A DNA stretch of 5,339 nt from Filomicrobium sp. (GCA_021775655.1 JAJFHK010000418.1:1-5339); one strand, 5' to 3'. Positions 1 through 5,339 are shown, counted from the first letter of the stretch. Numbers and translations are program-made. Notes: generated by a model from the letters alone, not told the origin.

Positions 1-341
1 ATGGCGAGTTCGCAACCACCGCCAAGGCAGTAGCCTGCGACTGCGGCAATGACCGGCTTTCGACAATGTGCAGCCGCATCCCAAGTCGCCGCGAAATCTT
101 CCAAGTAGGCATCCATGTAACCTTTTGGCGCCATCTCCTTGATATCGGCACCAGCGGCAAACGCTTTCTCAGAACCCGTGATGACGATGCATCCAATATT
201 GTCATCGGCTTCAAAGCCGGACAGAGCCTCAGCAAGTTCGCCGATAAGTTCGCTGTTCAATGCGTTGAGCGCATCTGGGCGGTGCAGCGTAATCATTCCG
301 ACCCGGTCGTTGGACTCAACGATGATAGTTTTTGTGCTCAT
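1..341 (-). CDS. Enoyl-CoA hydratase, N-terminal part (3' end outside window)
   Basis: Crotonase-superfamily enzyme expected to add water to trans-2-enoyl-CoA in fatty-acid beta-oxidation, in the cytoplasm. The visible 113 residues begin [19 protein letters not shown]. The motif [15 protein letters not shown] (about residues 56-70) supplies one half of the CoA oxyanion hole. [11 protein letters not shown] (103-113) supplies the other half, and Glu111 there matches the first catalytic glutamate (Glu144 of the rat enzyme). The second catalytic glutamate lies beyond the window, so hydratase rather than another crotonase activity is inferred from the overall match. The start ATG (341-339) is preceded by GGAG about eight bases upstream. 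It lies downstream of mutM on the same strand with a 266-bp gap, so it probably has its own promoter. Rhizobial homologues are often called fadB1 or echA and lie next to rpsT. Confidence 0.93.
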   Translation of the reverse strand, partial: MSTKTIIVESNDRVGMITLHRPDALNALNSELIGELAEALSGFEADDNIGCIVITGSEKAFAAGADIKEMAPKGYMDAYLEDFAATWDAAAHCRKPVIAAVAGYCLGGGCELA

Positions 342-404
342 GGTCGCATCTCCAATTGTCTTTCGTTTCTGTGCGGGGACTGCATGATCTAACGCGGCAT
401 TGCA

Positions 405-611
405 GTGCTTCTTTTCTCCGCTGGTGCGCTATCGGCAGCGTTCTTTCACGAGTTCTACTGGAAGTGGCGTGGTTGCTTCAATGAAGAAGGCCGCTGCTTC
501 TTTGGCGTGTCCGGGTTCGTCTACCACGAGCAATCATTCATGTGGCGGCCTATCGCGATAGCTTCGGTCTTGTTCGGACTGGCCATCGTGCTCAGTAGCG
601 TTCGGGGCTAA
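405..611 (+). CDS. Candidate small two-helix membrane protein (68 aa), start uncertain
   Basis: I cannot name a family. Read from GTG 405 the product has a hydrophobic N-terminus (about residues 2-14), a short polar loop with Trp/Tyr-rich [15 protein letters not shown] containing Cys24 and Cys31, and a second hydrophobic segment (about 49-65) ending in a charged tail. The even amino-acid mix and third-position GC resemble a real gene more than the other non-gene reading frames here. The loop cysteines suggest a disulphide or metal site if the loop faces the periplasm, which is inference. No convincing ribosome site precedes GTG 405. An ATG at 384 in the same frame has GGGGA just upstream but meets TAA at 390 after one more codon (ATG ATC TAA). 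The gene may therefore start at GTG, be broken, or not be real. Its stop overlaps the end of mutM tail to tail. Confidence 0.45.
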   Translation: MLLFSAGALSAAFFHEFYWKWRGCFNEEGRCFFGVSGFVYHEQSFMWRPIAIASVLFGLAIVLSSVRG

Positions 612-1510
612 CGCTGGCAGGCAGAGCAATAAAAGGTGGAGCGCCCAGCCTGGGAAATGCGCCGGACAGTGCCGCGGCAATCTGGCATCGCGCACGGTTC
701 TCCTTCGCGGCCGTAGACAGAAAATGAATGTTGGAAATAACCTAGCGCCCCGTCGGCTTGGCGAAAATCGCGCAGCGACGAGCCACCGGCAGCAATCGCA
801 TCGGTCAGTACAGTTCGGATTGCCGCGACAAGGCGCTCGGCGCGGTCTGTCGGTGTACCTGACTTTTTCGCCAGGCTGTGGGCCGCACGTTTTGGCGAAA
901 GGCCGGTTCGGTGGAGCGCTTCGCAAACGTAAATGTTGCCGAGCCCGGAAATATTGCGCTGGTCCATCAAGAATGCCTTGAGGTCGGTGGAGCGCCCCAC
1001 CGCGCGGCTCGCGAGATAATCGGCATTGAGAGCGTTGCCAAGCGGTTCGGGACCGAGGCCCTGGATCAGCGGGTGTCGTTCGAAGTCGGCTGTCTTGGCC
1101 ATCACCATGAAACCGAATCGGCGCGGGTCATTATAGGTAACGGTTGCGCTGTCCTCAGTATGGAAAACCACGTGATCGTGTTTTTGCGGGCCAGCACCTA
1201 CCAGAGCCGTGTTGGTCTGGTGTTTGAAAACCCCGGGCTTGACCGTGTAATTATCGGGCAGCTCAATTGTGAACCTGCCAGACATGCCAAGGTGCATGAT
1301 GAGAGTCTCACCGCCCTCGATGTCGGCAATCAGATATTTGGCACGGCGGTTCAAGCTTTCAATTTTTCGACCCGTGAGGCGTTTGGAAAATCGCTCCGGA
1401 AATGGAAACCTCAAGTCCGGGCGGCGTTGCTCCAAGCGAACGATGCGCCGGCCCGTAAGCACCGGGGCGAGTCCCGTCCGTACTGTTTCGACTTCTGGCA
1501 ACTCAGGCAT
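608..1510 (-). CDS. mutM: Formamidopyrimidine-DNA glycosylase (Fpg/MutM)
   Basis: Base-excision repair enzyme that removes oxidised purines such as 8-oxoguanine and formamidopyrimidines from DNA and nicks the abasic site. At 300 residues it is complete and slightly longer than the roughly 270 of E. coli Fpg. The N-terminal PELPEVET gives the catalytic Pro2 nucleophile with Glu3 and Glu6. Lys58 in RRAKYL matches E. coli Lys57. MHLGMSGR (72-79) and DPRRFG (128-133) are family motifs. The helix-two-turn-helix region carries [14 protein letters not shown] (186-199). The C-terminal zinc finger has Cys273, Cys278, Cys295 and Cys298, so the first pair is C-X4-C rather than C-X2-C. Arg290 in QAGR matches the DNA-binding arginine of the finger. 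The start ATG overlaps the stop of the upstream HbpS-like gene (TGATG), which implies translational coupling. Confidence 0.98.
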   Translation of the reverse strand: MPELPEVETVRTGLAPVLTGRRIVRLEQRRPDLRFPFPERFSKRLTGRKIESLNRRAKYLIADIEGGETLIMHLGMSGRFTIELPDNYTVKPGVFKHQTNTALVGAGPQKHDHVVFHTEDSATVTYNDPRRFGFMVMAKTADFERHPLIQGLGPEPLGNALNADYLASRAVGRSTDLKAFLMDQRNISGLGNIYVCEALHRTGLSPKRAAHSLAKKSGTPTDRAERLVAAIRTVLTDAIAAGGSSLRDFRQADGALGYFQHSFSVYGREGEPCAMPDCRGTVRRISQAGRSTFYCSACQR

Positions 1511-1935
1511 CAGGCACCCGTATCGGCGACCAATTCGGCGGCGGCGATGCCTGCGCAGCAGGCGATCTCGTCGTTTTGGCTGGTATCGCCCGAAATCCCA
1601 ATAGCGCCGACCAACTCGCCGGAAGCATCGCGGATCAGAACGCCGCCTGCGACGGGTACCATCTTGCCACCGGTAATGTGGCTCATGGCGGCGACGAAGT
1701 AGGCTTGTTTTTCCGCACGCTCGCCGATGGCGCGCGATGGAATTCCCAGAGCGATTGCGCCGTAGGCCTTGCCGATGGCGACATCGCCGCGATGCAGGCT
1801 CGCGCCGTCTTCAGCAATGAACGCGCGAAGGGCGCCACGGGCGTCGAGAACCGAGATGGCCAAAGGCTTCATGTTTTCAGCGCGCGCCTTTTCATGGGCG
1901 GCCTGGAGGATGGTGCGCGCGGTTTCAAGCTTCAT
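1510..1935 (-). CDS. HbpS/GlcG-like (DUF336) heme-binding-family protein
   Basis: A 141-residue single-domain protein of the HbpS/GlcG (formerly DUF336) family. Some members bind heme or corrinoid-type ligands, but the role of most is unknown, so no reaction is assigned. Family features visible are [11 protein letters not shown] (29-39), [19 protein letters not shown] (42-60), the glycine-rich [11 protein letters not shown] (93-103), and [17 protein letters not shown] (109-125) with the conserved DE pair. There is no signal peptide, so it is predicted to be cytoplasmic. A longer reading frame runs upstream, but the start at 1935 has AGGGGA five bases before the ATG and begins the domain where the family normally does. 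Its TGA overlaps the ATG of mutM by one base. This gene is not part of the usual mutM neighbourhood I know from rhizobia, so it may be an insertion. Confidence 0.92.
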   Translation of the reverse strand: MKLETARTILQAAHEKARAENMKPLAISVLDARGALRAFIAEDGASLHRGDVAIGKAYGAIALGIPSRAIGERAEKQAYFVAAMSHITGGKMVPVAGGVLIRDASGELVGAIGISGDTSQNDEIACCAGIAAAELVADTGA

Positions 1936-1940
1936 TTGGA

Positions 1941-1946
1941 TCCCCT
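1941..1946 (-). promoter_or_regulatory. Ribosome binding site of the HbpS-like gene
   Basis: AGGGGA on the minus strand, followed by TCCAA and the ATG at 1935. It selects the 141-residue form over longer forms that would begin near the ubiE start. Confidence 0.7.
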
Positions 1947-2003
1947 GAGTTTCTGTCCGGCAATTCCAGCTTCCAGTGGCCGAACGATTGGCCGCAGGTG
2001 CTT

Positions 2004-2058
2004 GCGCGATGACCACGTAGCAGCGGCGCGATGAATTGGCTATCGTCACGCGCGATGA
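2004..2058. repeat. Three exact direct copies of a 9-mer in a divergent intergenic region
   Basis: GCGCGATGA occurs exactly at 2004-2012, 2026-2034 and 2050-2058. The start-to-start distances are 22 and 24 bases, about two helical turns. A loose fourth relative (GxxCGAT) sits 22 bases further left at 1982. The array lies between the divergent HbpS-like gene and ubiE, where an operator shared by both promoters would be expected. A DNA-binding role is inference. Two of the copies are also in one reading frame on the minus strand (Phe-Ile-Ala twice), so the repeat could come from a lost or short coding stretch. No convincing -35/-10 pair was found here. Confidence 0.5.
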
Positions 2059-2108
2059 AGTAAGGCCGGGGAATGCATACCATGCGTGAACCGGACAGAT
2101 TAGACAAC

Positions 2109-2114
2109 GGAAAG
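2109..2114 (+). promoter_or_regulatory. Ribosome binding site of ubiE
   Basis: GGAAAG, three bases before the ATG at 2118. Two in-frame ATGs further upstream (2073 and 2082) lack such a site, and the 15 residues they would add do not resemble UbiE. Confidence 0.55.
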
Positions 2115-2117
2115 ACA

Positions 2118-2879
2118 ATGAGTGAAAGCAAGGCGAGTTTCGGGTTCCGAGACGTTGCTGAAGGCGAGCGCCAGGGCCTTGTAAATGAAGTGTTCGCGCG
2201 CTCGGCCAAGAACTACGACTTGATGAACGACTTGATGTCAGGCGGGTTGCATCGTCTTTGGAAAAGCGATTTTCTCGCTTGGCTATCGCCGCCGCGCGCC
2301 GGATCGGGGCGTTCCTTCCGGCTGCTCGATGTTGCTGGTGGCACGGGCGATGTAGCGATCAGCTATGCACGCAAGACAGGCGATGCCGCGACTGCCGTCG
2401 TCTGTGACATCTCGCCGGAGATGCTGGAGGTCGGTCGCAACCGGGTCATCGAAGCAGGGCTGTCGGAGCGTATTGAGCTTGTAGAGGGCAACGCTGAGGC
2501 ATTGCCGTTTCCAGACCGCTCGTTCGATGCCTACACGATCGCATTTGGCATACGTAATGTAACCCACATCGACAAAGCGTTGTCGGAAGCGTTCCGCGTG
2601 GTGAAAGTCGGCGGGCGCTTCATGTGTCTCGAATTTTCGCACGTCGACGTGCCGGGGCTTGATCGACTTTATGACCTGCATTCCTTCGAAGTGATCCCGC
2701 GGCTCGGTGAAGCCGTCGCCGGCGACCGGGAGAGCTATCAGTATCTCGTGGAGTCGATCCGAAAGTTTCCCGACCAGGAACGCTTTGCAACCATGATCCG
2801 CGAAGCTGGCTTCGAGCGCGTCAGCTACCGCAACCTGACCGGCGGCATTGCAGCGATGCATTCAGGCTGGCGGGTTTAG
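2118..2879 (+). CDS. ubiE: Demethylmenaquinone/2-octaprenyl-methoxybenzoquinol C-methyltransferase UbiE
   Basis: SAM-dependent C-methyltransferase of ubiquinone synthesis (and menaquinone where made), cytoplasmic or loosely membrane-associated. From ATG 2118 the protein is 253 residues, normal for the family. It opens with [20 protein letters not shown]. The first UbiE signature [16 protein letters not shown] is at 33-48. SAM-binding motif I is [12 protein letters not shown] (69-80), with the acidic DISPEML at 97-103 and [14 protein letters not shown] at 124-137. IAFGIRNV (141-148) and [13 protein letters not shown] (202-214) are also typical, and the C-terminus [12 protein letters not shown] is intact. 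One small oddity is VVKVGG at 161-166, where the second signature normally has Lys-Pro-Gly-Gly. The gene is divergent from the HbpS-like gene and is not followed by ubiB, its common alphaproteobacterial partner. The next gene converges on it 38 bases away with no clear terminator between. Confidence 0.97.
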   Translation: MSESKASFGFRDVAEGERQGLVNEVFARSAKNYDLMNDLMSGGLHRLWKSDFLAWLSPPRAGSGRSFRLLDVAGGTGDVAISYARKTGDAATAVVCDISPEMLEVGRNRVIEAGLSERIELVEGNAEALPFPDRSFDAYTIAFGIRNVTHIDKALSEAFRVVKVGGRFMCLEFSHVDVPGLDRLYDLHSFEVIPRLGEAVAGDRESYQYLVESIRKFPDQERFATMIREAGFERVSYRNLTGGIAAMHSGWRV

Positions 2880-2917
2880 GGCGAACTGACAGACCTTGGA
2901 ACCGAGATCATACGGCC

Positions 2918-3376
2918 TTAGTTCCCGGAAGCTTTCGTCCAGTTGCGAAATAGGCTGTCACCCAACCTCTTGCCGTAGAATGTCAACGTCTTTGACCAGC
3001 CACCGGGCTTGCGGATGGTTACCTTGTTAGCCGTAAAGAGCCAGCGGTCATGTGAACGTACGTCTTCGATGGCTGTCCATGGAACAAGTAGCGGTTCGTG
3101 ACCGAAGCGAAACGGCCAGACGGGGCGCAGGTAGAGGCCTTGGCGAGATACGACGATGTCGACACACCCCGAATAGCTGGTGAAAAGATTGAATTGGACA
3201 CTCGACCAGCCGAAAGAGTCACCGGTCACTTTTTTGTCGGGAGGTATGGCGAAGTGCGCTGCCATTCCTGACCAACCTGAAAAGCGTGAAATTAAGAAAA
3301 CCACGGCCGACCAGAACAGCGGAAAGACAATCAGGAAACCAGCTATGGCAAGCGCAACTATCAGACCTTCGGGCAT
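2918..3376 (-). CDS. Conserved hypothetical membrane-anchored protein (152 aa)
   Basis: Function not recognised. One strong N-terminal membrane helix spans about residues 5-29 (from IVALAIAGFLIVFPLF onward). It is followed by WSGMAAHF (35-42) and a soluble domain of roughly 110 residues that looks beta-rich. The stretch SRQGLYLRPVWPFRFGHEP (77-95) followed by LLVPWTAIEDV (96-106) resembles the core of small anchored proteins with a PH-like fold. This is an impression from sequence style, not a proven match. The ATG (3376-3374) starts one base after the TAG of the cytochrome b561 gene, so the two are surely co-transcribed and probably translated together. AAGG lies about nine bases upstream, inside the b561 3' end. 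Work in the same envelope process as the b561 protein is a reasonable inference only. Confidence 0.8.
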   Translation of the reverse strand: MPEGLIVALAIAGFLIVFPLFWSAVVFLISRFSGWSGMAAHFAIPPDKKVTGDSFGWSSVQFNLFTSYSGCVDIVVSRQGLYLRPVWPFRFGHEPLLVPWTAIEDVRSHDRWLFTANKVTIRKPGGWSKTLTFYGKRLGDSLFRNWTKASGN

Positions 3377-3377
3377 A

Positions 3378-4004
3378 CTACCCGGCCTTGCTGACAGACT
3401 CTGACGGCTTCGAAGAGGAGGCCGGCTTCATGCCACGCCCAGGCAACATGCGCCAAAGAATGCCGTCTTTGAGAACGAAGTGGTGGCGCAGCACGACGCT
3501 CATGTGCGCGGCGAGGGCGACCAAAATTGCGTAACTCGACAAGATGTGCGTCCACTTGGCGATATCGGCGAGGAGCGGCCATTTGCCGATCGGGTTCGGT
3601 AGATGCGTCATCTCAAGGAAATGGACGCCGTAGCCGCCGGCCATGACGTAGATGTAACCGCTGACCGGCATGAGAAACATGGCGAAGTAGAGCCAGTTCT
3701 CGTAGTAGTGCATTAGTTTCTTGTCGCTCTTCGTCAGGTTCGGCGCCCAATTCGGCAATCTATTGAAGTGACGGTTGAGCAGGCGGAATATCGCGAAGCC
3801 CAGCGCAATAAGACCGATGGATTTGTGCCAGTTGTAATAGTTGGCCTGAGTGAACCCGAGGGCGGCGTCTTTCGCGCCGAGCGATGTCATCGTGTAACCG
3901 GCGGCATATTGAAATGCGAAGAGCGCAACGATCACCCAGTGGAAGAATTTCGTGATCGCCCCGTAGCTCTTGGAATCGTTCAATAACGGCATACCGGGCC
4001 CCAT
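3378..4004 (-). CDS. Cytochrome b561 family di-heme membrane protein
   Basis: Prokaryotic cytochrome b561 family (CybB/YceJ type), a four-helix inner-membrane protein that holds two b hemes and moves electrons between the quinone pool and a partner. The four candidate heme ligands are present: His22 (FFHW, helix 1), His60 (NWHKSIGL, helix 2), His153 (KWTHILSSY) and His167 (ALAAHMSVVLRHHF). The last two are both in helix 4 and 14 apart, as in E. coli CybB. MPVSGYIYVMAGG (112-124) and DGILWRMLPG (180-189) are family motifs. The last 18 residues are a Ser/Lys-rich tail. The 208-residue form starts at 4004. ATG 3992 (residue 5) is an equally good start because GGGG lies six bases before it, while a T9 run crowds the first ATG. 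The partner reductase or dehydrogenase is not in the window. Confidence 0.92.
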   Translation of the reverse strand: MGPGMPLLNDSKSYGAITKFFHWVIVALFAFQYAAGYTMTSLGAKDAALGFTQANYYNWHKSIGLIALGFAIFRLLNRHFNRLPNWAPNLTKSDKKLMHYYENWLYFAMFLMPVSGYIYVMAGGYGVHFLEMTHLPNPIGKWPLLADIAKWTHILSSYAILVALAAHMSVVLRHHFVLKDGILWRMLPGRGMKPASSSKPSESVSKAG

Positions 4005-4006
4005 CC

Positions 4007-4015
4007 AAAAAAAAA
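4007..4015. repeat. A9 homopolymer (T9 in the b561 mRNA sense)
   Basis: Nine adenines on the plus strand, placed two bases before the first possible ATG of the b561 gene. A change in its length would alter the leader and the spacing upstream of the start, not the protein frame, because an in-frame TGA lies just beyond it. It is not preceded by a convincing stem, so it is not called a terminator. Confidence 0.6.
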
Positions 4016-4049
4016 CTCAAGAAAATTGGGACTCAACGGTTTTACCCGG

Positions 4050-4071
4050 TCGCCCCCCCTGATCGGGGCGA
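4050..4071. other. GC-rich hairpin in the b561 leader
   Basis: Perfect 7-bp inverted repeat TCGCCCC/GGGGCGA with an 8-base loop, about 45 bases upstream of the b561 start. The left arm is part of a C7 run (4053-4059), so the stem can slide in register. No U-run follows on either strand, so it is not a standard intrinsic terminator. A leader structure or mRNA end protection is possible. Confidence 0.45.
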
Positions 4072-4104
4072 AGTATGCCTGTCGCGTCGTGGCATGCCAA
4101 GTTG

Positions 4105-4129
4105 CGGCCGGAATGTAATGTTCCGGCCG
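4105..4129. terminator. Strong hairpin after the 95-aa gene, possible terminator without a U-run
   Basis: Perfect 9-bp stem CGGCCGGAA/TTCCGGCCG around a 7-base loop (TGTAATG). It begins 41 bases beyond the stop of the 95-residue gene in its direction of transcription. CAACTT follows on that strand rather than a run of T, so termination efficiency is doubtful. It could equally be a processing or stability stem in a transcript that continues into the b561 gene. Confidence 0.4.
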
Positions 4130-4170
4130 GTTACAAAAGGATGTGTGAAAGTCCGAGAATCAGCAGCAGC

Positions 4171-4458
4171 CTAGCGGCCACGCTCCATGTCGCGCTGCCA
4201 GTAAACCAGCATCACGGTTACGACTGCGGTCAAAACCATGGTTGCCAGAATATCAGGGCGGTGGATGAAGGACAGCCACTGGTCCCAGCCCTTTAGCATT
4301 CGGGCCTTCTTGTCGGTCAGCATCGTATTCCCGGCTATGACAGCGAGAGCGACCAGCGATGTCAGTGCGACAGCGAAAGTCACCTGCACGATGCGCTTCA
4401 AGAATTTCGGCACGGAGAACTTCTTCCCCGGCAGCACGAGTGTCGTTTTGTCGGCCAT
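4171..4458 (-). CDS. Unrecognised small membrane protein with two helices (95 aa)
   Basis: No family recognised. Visible features are a basic N-terminus (LPGKKFSVPKFLKR, 9-22), a first membrane helix at about 24-44, a connecting segment with TDKKARMLKGWDQWLSF (48-64) that is basic and carries two tryptophans, a second helix at about 70-87, and a charged end RDMERGR. The positive N-terminus suggests both ends face the cytoplasm. The start is well supported by GGAGG seven bases before the ATG. A 5-bp hairpin (AGGTT/AACCT, 4479-4494) lies just upstream. The gene reads towards the b561 gene 166 bases away, across two hairpins, so co-transcription is possible but unproven. A role as an accessory subunit of a membrane redox complex would fit size and place, but nothing in the sequence shows it. 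Confidence 0.72.
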   Translation of the reverse strand: MADKTTLVLPGKKFSVPKFLKRIVQVTFAVALTSLVALAVIAGNTMLTDKKARMLKGWDQWLSFIHRPDILATMVLTAVVTVMLVYWQRDMERGR

Positions 4459-4849
4459 GCGACAGCCTCCGAAAGTTCAGGTTGCGGGAAACCTAACCGA
4501 CTCGCGGGGCTCATGTGAAGCGTGCAGCGACGTTTGGGGACCGCTTCAAGAGGTTCTACCCGGCTATCGCGCCAACTGAATCAGACGCGCATCGCTGAAC
4601 CGACAGGCTAATTCAGCCGATCTCTCGTGCGGTTTCCGCTCTGGGATGGACGCCAACTTCCGAATTGGAGGGCTCTCGAACAACGCGGCGTTAAAGATGC
4701 CATAAAGCGCAATTGCAGAATTCGTTTGGCCAGAAGCGGTGTAGACGTGGCAAGCGTCAATAATATAGGCCAATAATCATTCCGACAGCTCTGGGGCTGG
4801 GAGGCGCCCCAGGCATTCGTCGGGCGTGCGCTGGCCAAAGGATATCAGA
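4459..4849. other. 391-bp stretch without a convincing gene, divergent upstream region
   Basis: This stretch separates the minus-strand 95-residue gene from the plus-strand cation transporter and should hold promoters for both. Short open frames exist on the minus strand (for example 4564-4773, from a TTG next to an in-frame stop), but none has a good start or protein-like features. A TAATAT at 4761-4766 could be a -10 element for the transporter, yet no -35 match lies at the right distance. I see no tRNA-like fold and no known riboswitch core. Confidence 0.5.
4791..4812 (+). promoter_or_regulatory. Hairpin or palindromic operator upstream of the cation transporter
   Basis: Perfect 7-bp inverted repeat CTGGGGC/GCCCCAG with an 8-base spacer, 37 bases before the start codon. 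It may be a leader hairpin or an operator for a metal-responsive regulator, since efflux transporters are commonly metal-induced. It does not match a MerR-type operator that I recognise. Confidence 0.35.
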
Positions 4850-5339
4850 ATGCACGGACATCACGGGCACAGCGGTCATGGCAATCACGGACACTCGTCG
4901 GGAAACGAACGGCGCGTGGGAATTGCAGCGCTTCTTACCGGGCTGTTCATGGTCGCAGAAGTGGCAGGCGGGCTTATTTCGGGCTCACTAGCGCTGCTGG
5001 CCGACGCAGGACACATGCTGACCGACTTCGCCAGCCTTGGACTAGCCTGGTATGGATTCCGGCTTGCCAAGCGCCCAGCGGACTGGAAGCGGACATACGG
5101 CTACGACCGGTTCTCAATTCTTTTTTCATTTGCCATCGGCCTGGAACTTTTCGCCTTTGCCGCCTGGATTGTGGCCGAGGCTTGGCTCAGGATCGGTGAT
5201 CCCCAAGAGGTGCTGGGCGGGTTGATGCTATGGGTCGCAGTTGGCGGTCTGGGGGTCAATCTTTTCGCCTTCTGGATCCTGCATGGTGGCGACCAAGACA
5301 ATCTCAACATGCGCGCGGCTGCCTTGCATGTGATGGGGG
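4850..5339 (+). CDS. Cation diffusion facilitator (CDF) family metal efflux transporter, N-terminal part
   Basis: Proton-driven exporter of divalent metals, most likely zinc and perhaps cobalt, nickel or cadmium, in the inner membrane. The 163 visible residues start with a histidine-rich cytoplasmic tail (seven His in the first 15: MHGHHGHSGHGNHGH). Helix 1 lies at about 24-44. Helix 2 contains ADAGHMLTDF (51-60) with metal ligands His55 and Asp59 of the HxxxD motif. YGYDRFSIL (83-91) follows, then two more helices. The window ends in NLNMRAAALHVMG, where His160 is the first ligand of the second HxxxD motif and the next codon begins with G, fitting Asp164. The His/Asp pattern is the CzcD/ZitB type. 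AAGGA (4838-4842) lies seven bases before the ATG. The C-terminal cytoplasmic domain is outside the window, so the metal cannot be assigned. Confidence 0.95.
   Translation, partial: MHGHHGHSGHGNHGHSSGNERRVGIAALLTGLFMVAEVAGGLISGSLALLADAGHMLTDFASLGLAWYGFRLAKRPADWKRTYGYDRFSILFSFAIGLELFAFAAWIVAEAWLRIGDPQEVLGGLMLWVAVGGLGVNLFAFWILHGGDQDNLNMRAAALHVMG

Noticed and set aside
66..392. Plus-strand frames of 108 and 82 codons over the first 392 bases
   Set aside because: They are antisense to the enoyl-CoA hydratase, whose catalytic motifs are unmistakable on the minus strand.
878..1702. 274-codon plus-strand open frame
   Set aside because: It lies antisense to mutM and the HbpS-like gene, shows no protein-like motif, and is explained by the GC-rich codon pattern of the real genes opposite.
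2073..2117. Longer UbiE start at ATG 2073
   Set aside because: It adds 15 residues unlike the family and has a poorer ribosome site than ATG 2118.
1510..2118. 202-codon form of the HbpS-like gene
   Set aside because: The extra 61 N-terminal residues lack family similarity and would start at a TTG beside the ubiE start; AGGGGA places the start at 1935.
4007..4015. T9 tract as an intrinsic terminator on the minus strand
   Set aside because: No stable stem directly precedes it; the nearest strong stem ends about 35 bases earlier, and the tract abuts the b561 start codon.
4564..4773. 69-codon minus-strand frame in the gap before the transporter
   Set aside because: It needs a TTG start two codons after an in-frame TGA, has no domain or membrane features, and overlaps another equally unconvincing frame.
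1..5339. tRNA, rRNA, CRISPR array, insertion sequence ends or DnaA-box cluster
   Set aside because: Looked for on both strands; no regular spaced repeats, transposase, cloverleaf or group of DnaA boxes was seen, even though the gene order hints at proximity to dnaA.

Overview
The window reads as a chromosomal segment of an alphaproteobacterium, most likely in the order Hyphomicrobiales (rhizobia and relatives). The evidence is moderately high GC coding sequence with strong third-position GC and the neighbourhood of an enoyl-CoA hydratase, mutM and ubiE. From family knowledge, that trio sits close to rpsT and dnaA in many rhizobial genomes, usually as dnaA/rpsT/enoyl-CoA hydratase/mutM, then ubiE-ubiB-coaBC reading away. 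No taxon can be fixed from this sequence alone.

Left part (1-1935), mostly minus strand: the N-terminal 113 residues of an enoyl-CoA hydratase cut by the window edge (1-341); a candidate small two-helix membrane protein on the plus strand (405-611) that meets mutM tail to tail; complete mutM (608-1510, DNA glycosylase); and a HbpS/GlcG-like heme-binding-family gene (1510-1935) whose stop overlaps the mutM start as TGATG, so the two are probably one translationally coupled unit.

Middle (1936-2917): a 182-bp divergent intergenic region carrying three exact copies of a 9-mer, then complete ubiE on the plus strand (2118-2879), the C-methyltransferase of ubiquinone synthesis. The usual ubiB partner does not follow. 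Instead ubiE runs into a converging minus-strand block.

Right part (2918-5339): a minus-strand set made of an unrecognised 95-residue two-helix membrane protein (4171-4458), a cytochrome b561 family protein (3378-4004) and a 152-residue membrane-anchored protein of unknown function (2918-3376). The last two are one base apart. The b561 leader holds two strong hairpins, a C7 tract and an A9/T9 tract beside the start codon. After a 391-bp stretch with no convincing gene, a cation diffusion facilitator with a histidine-rich N-terminus begins on the plus strand and is cut by the window end.

Functionally the window mixes core housekeeping (base-excision repair, quinone synthesis, acyl-CoA hydration) with an accessory-looking membrane and redox/metal block. 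I see no RNA gene, insertion sequence, CRISPR array or phage gene. I did not find a clear new multi-gene system. The best leads are the small gene with a stop after two codons, the HbpS-like/mutM coupling, the triple 9-mer repeat, and the structured leader of the b561 gene.
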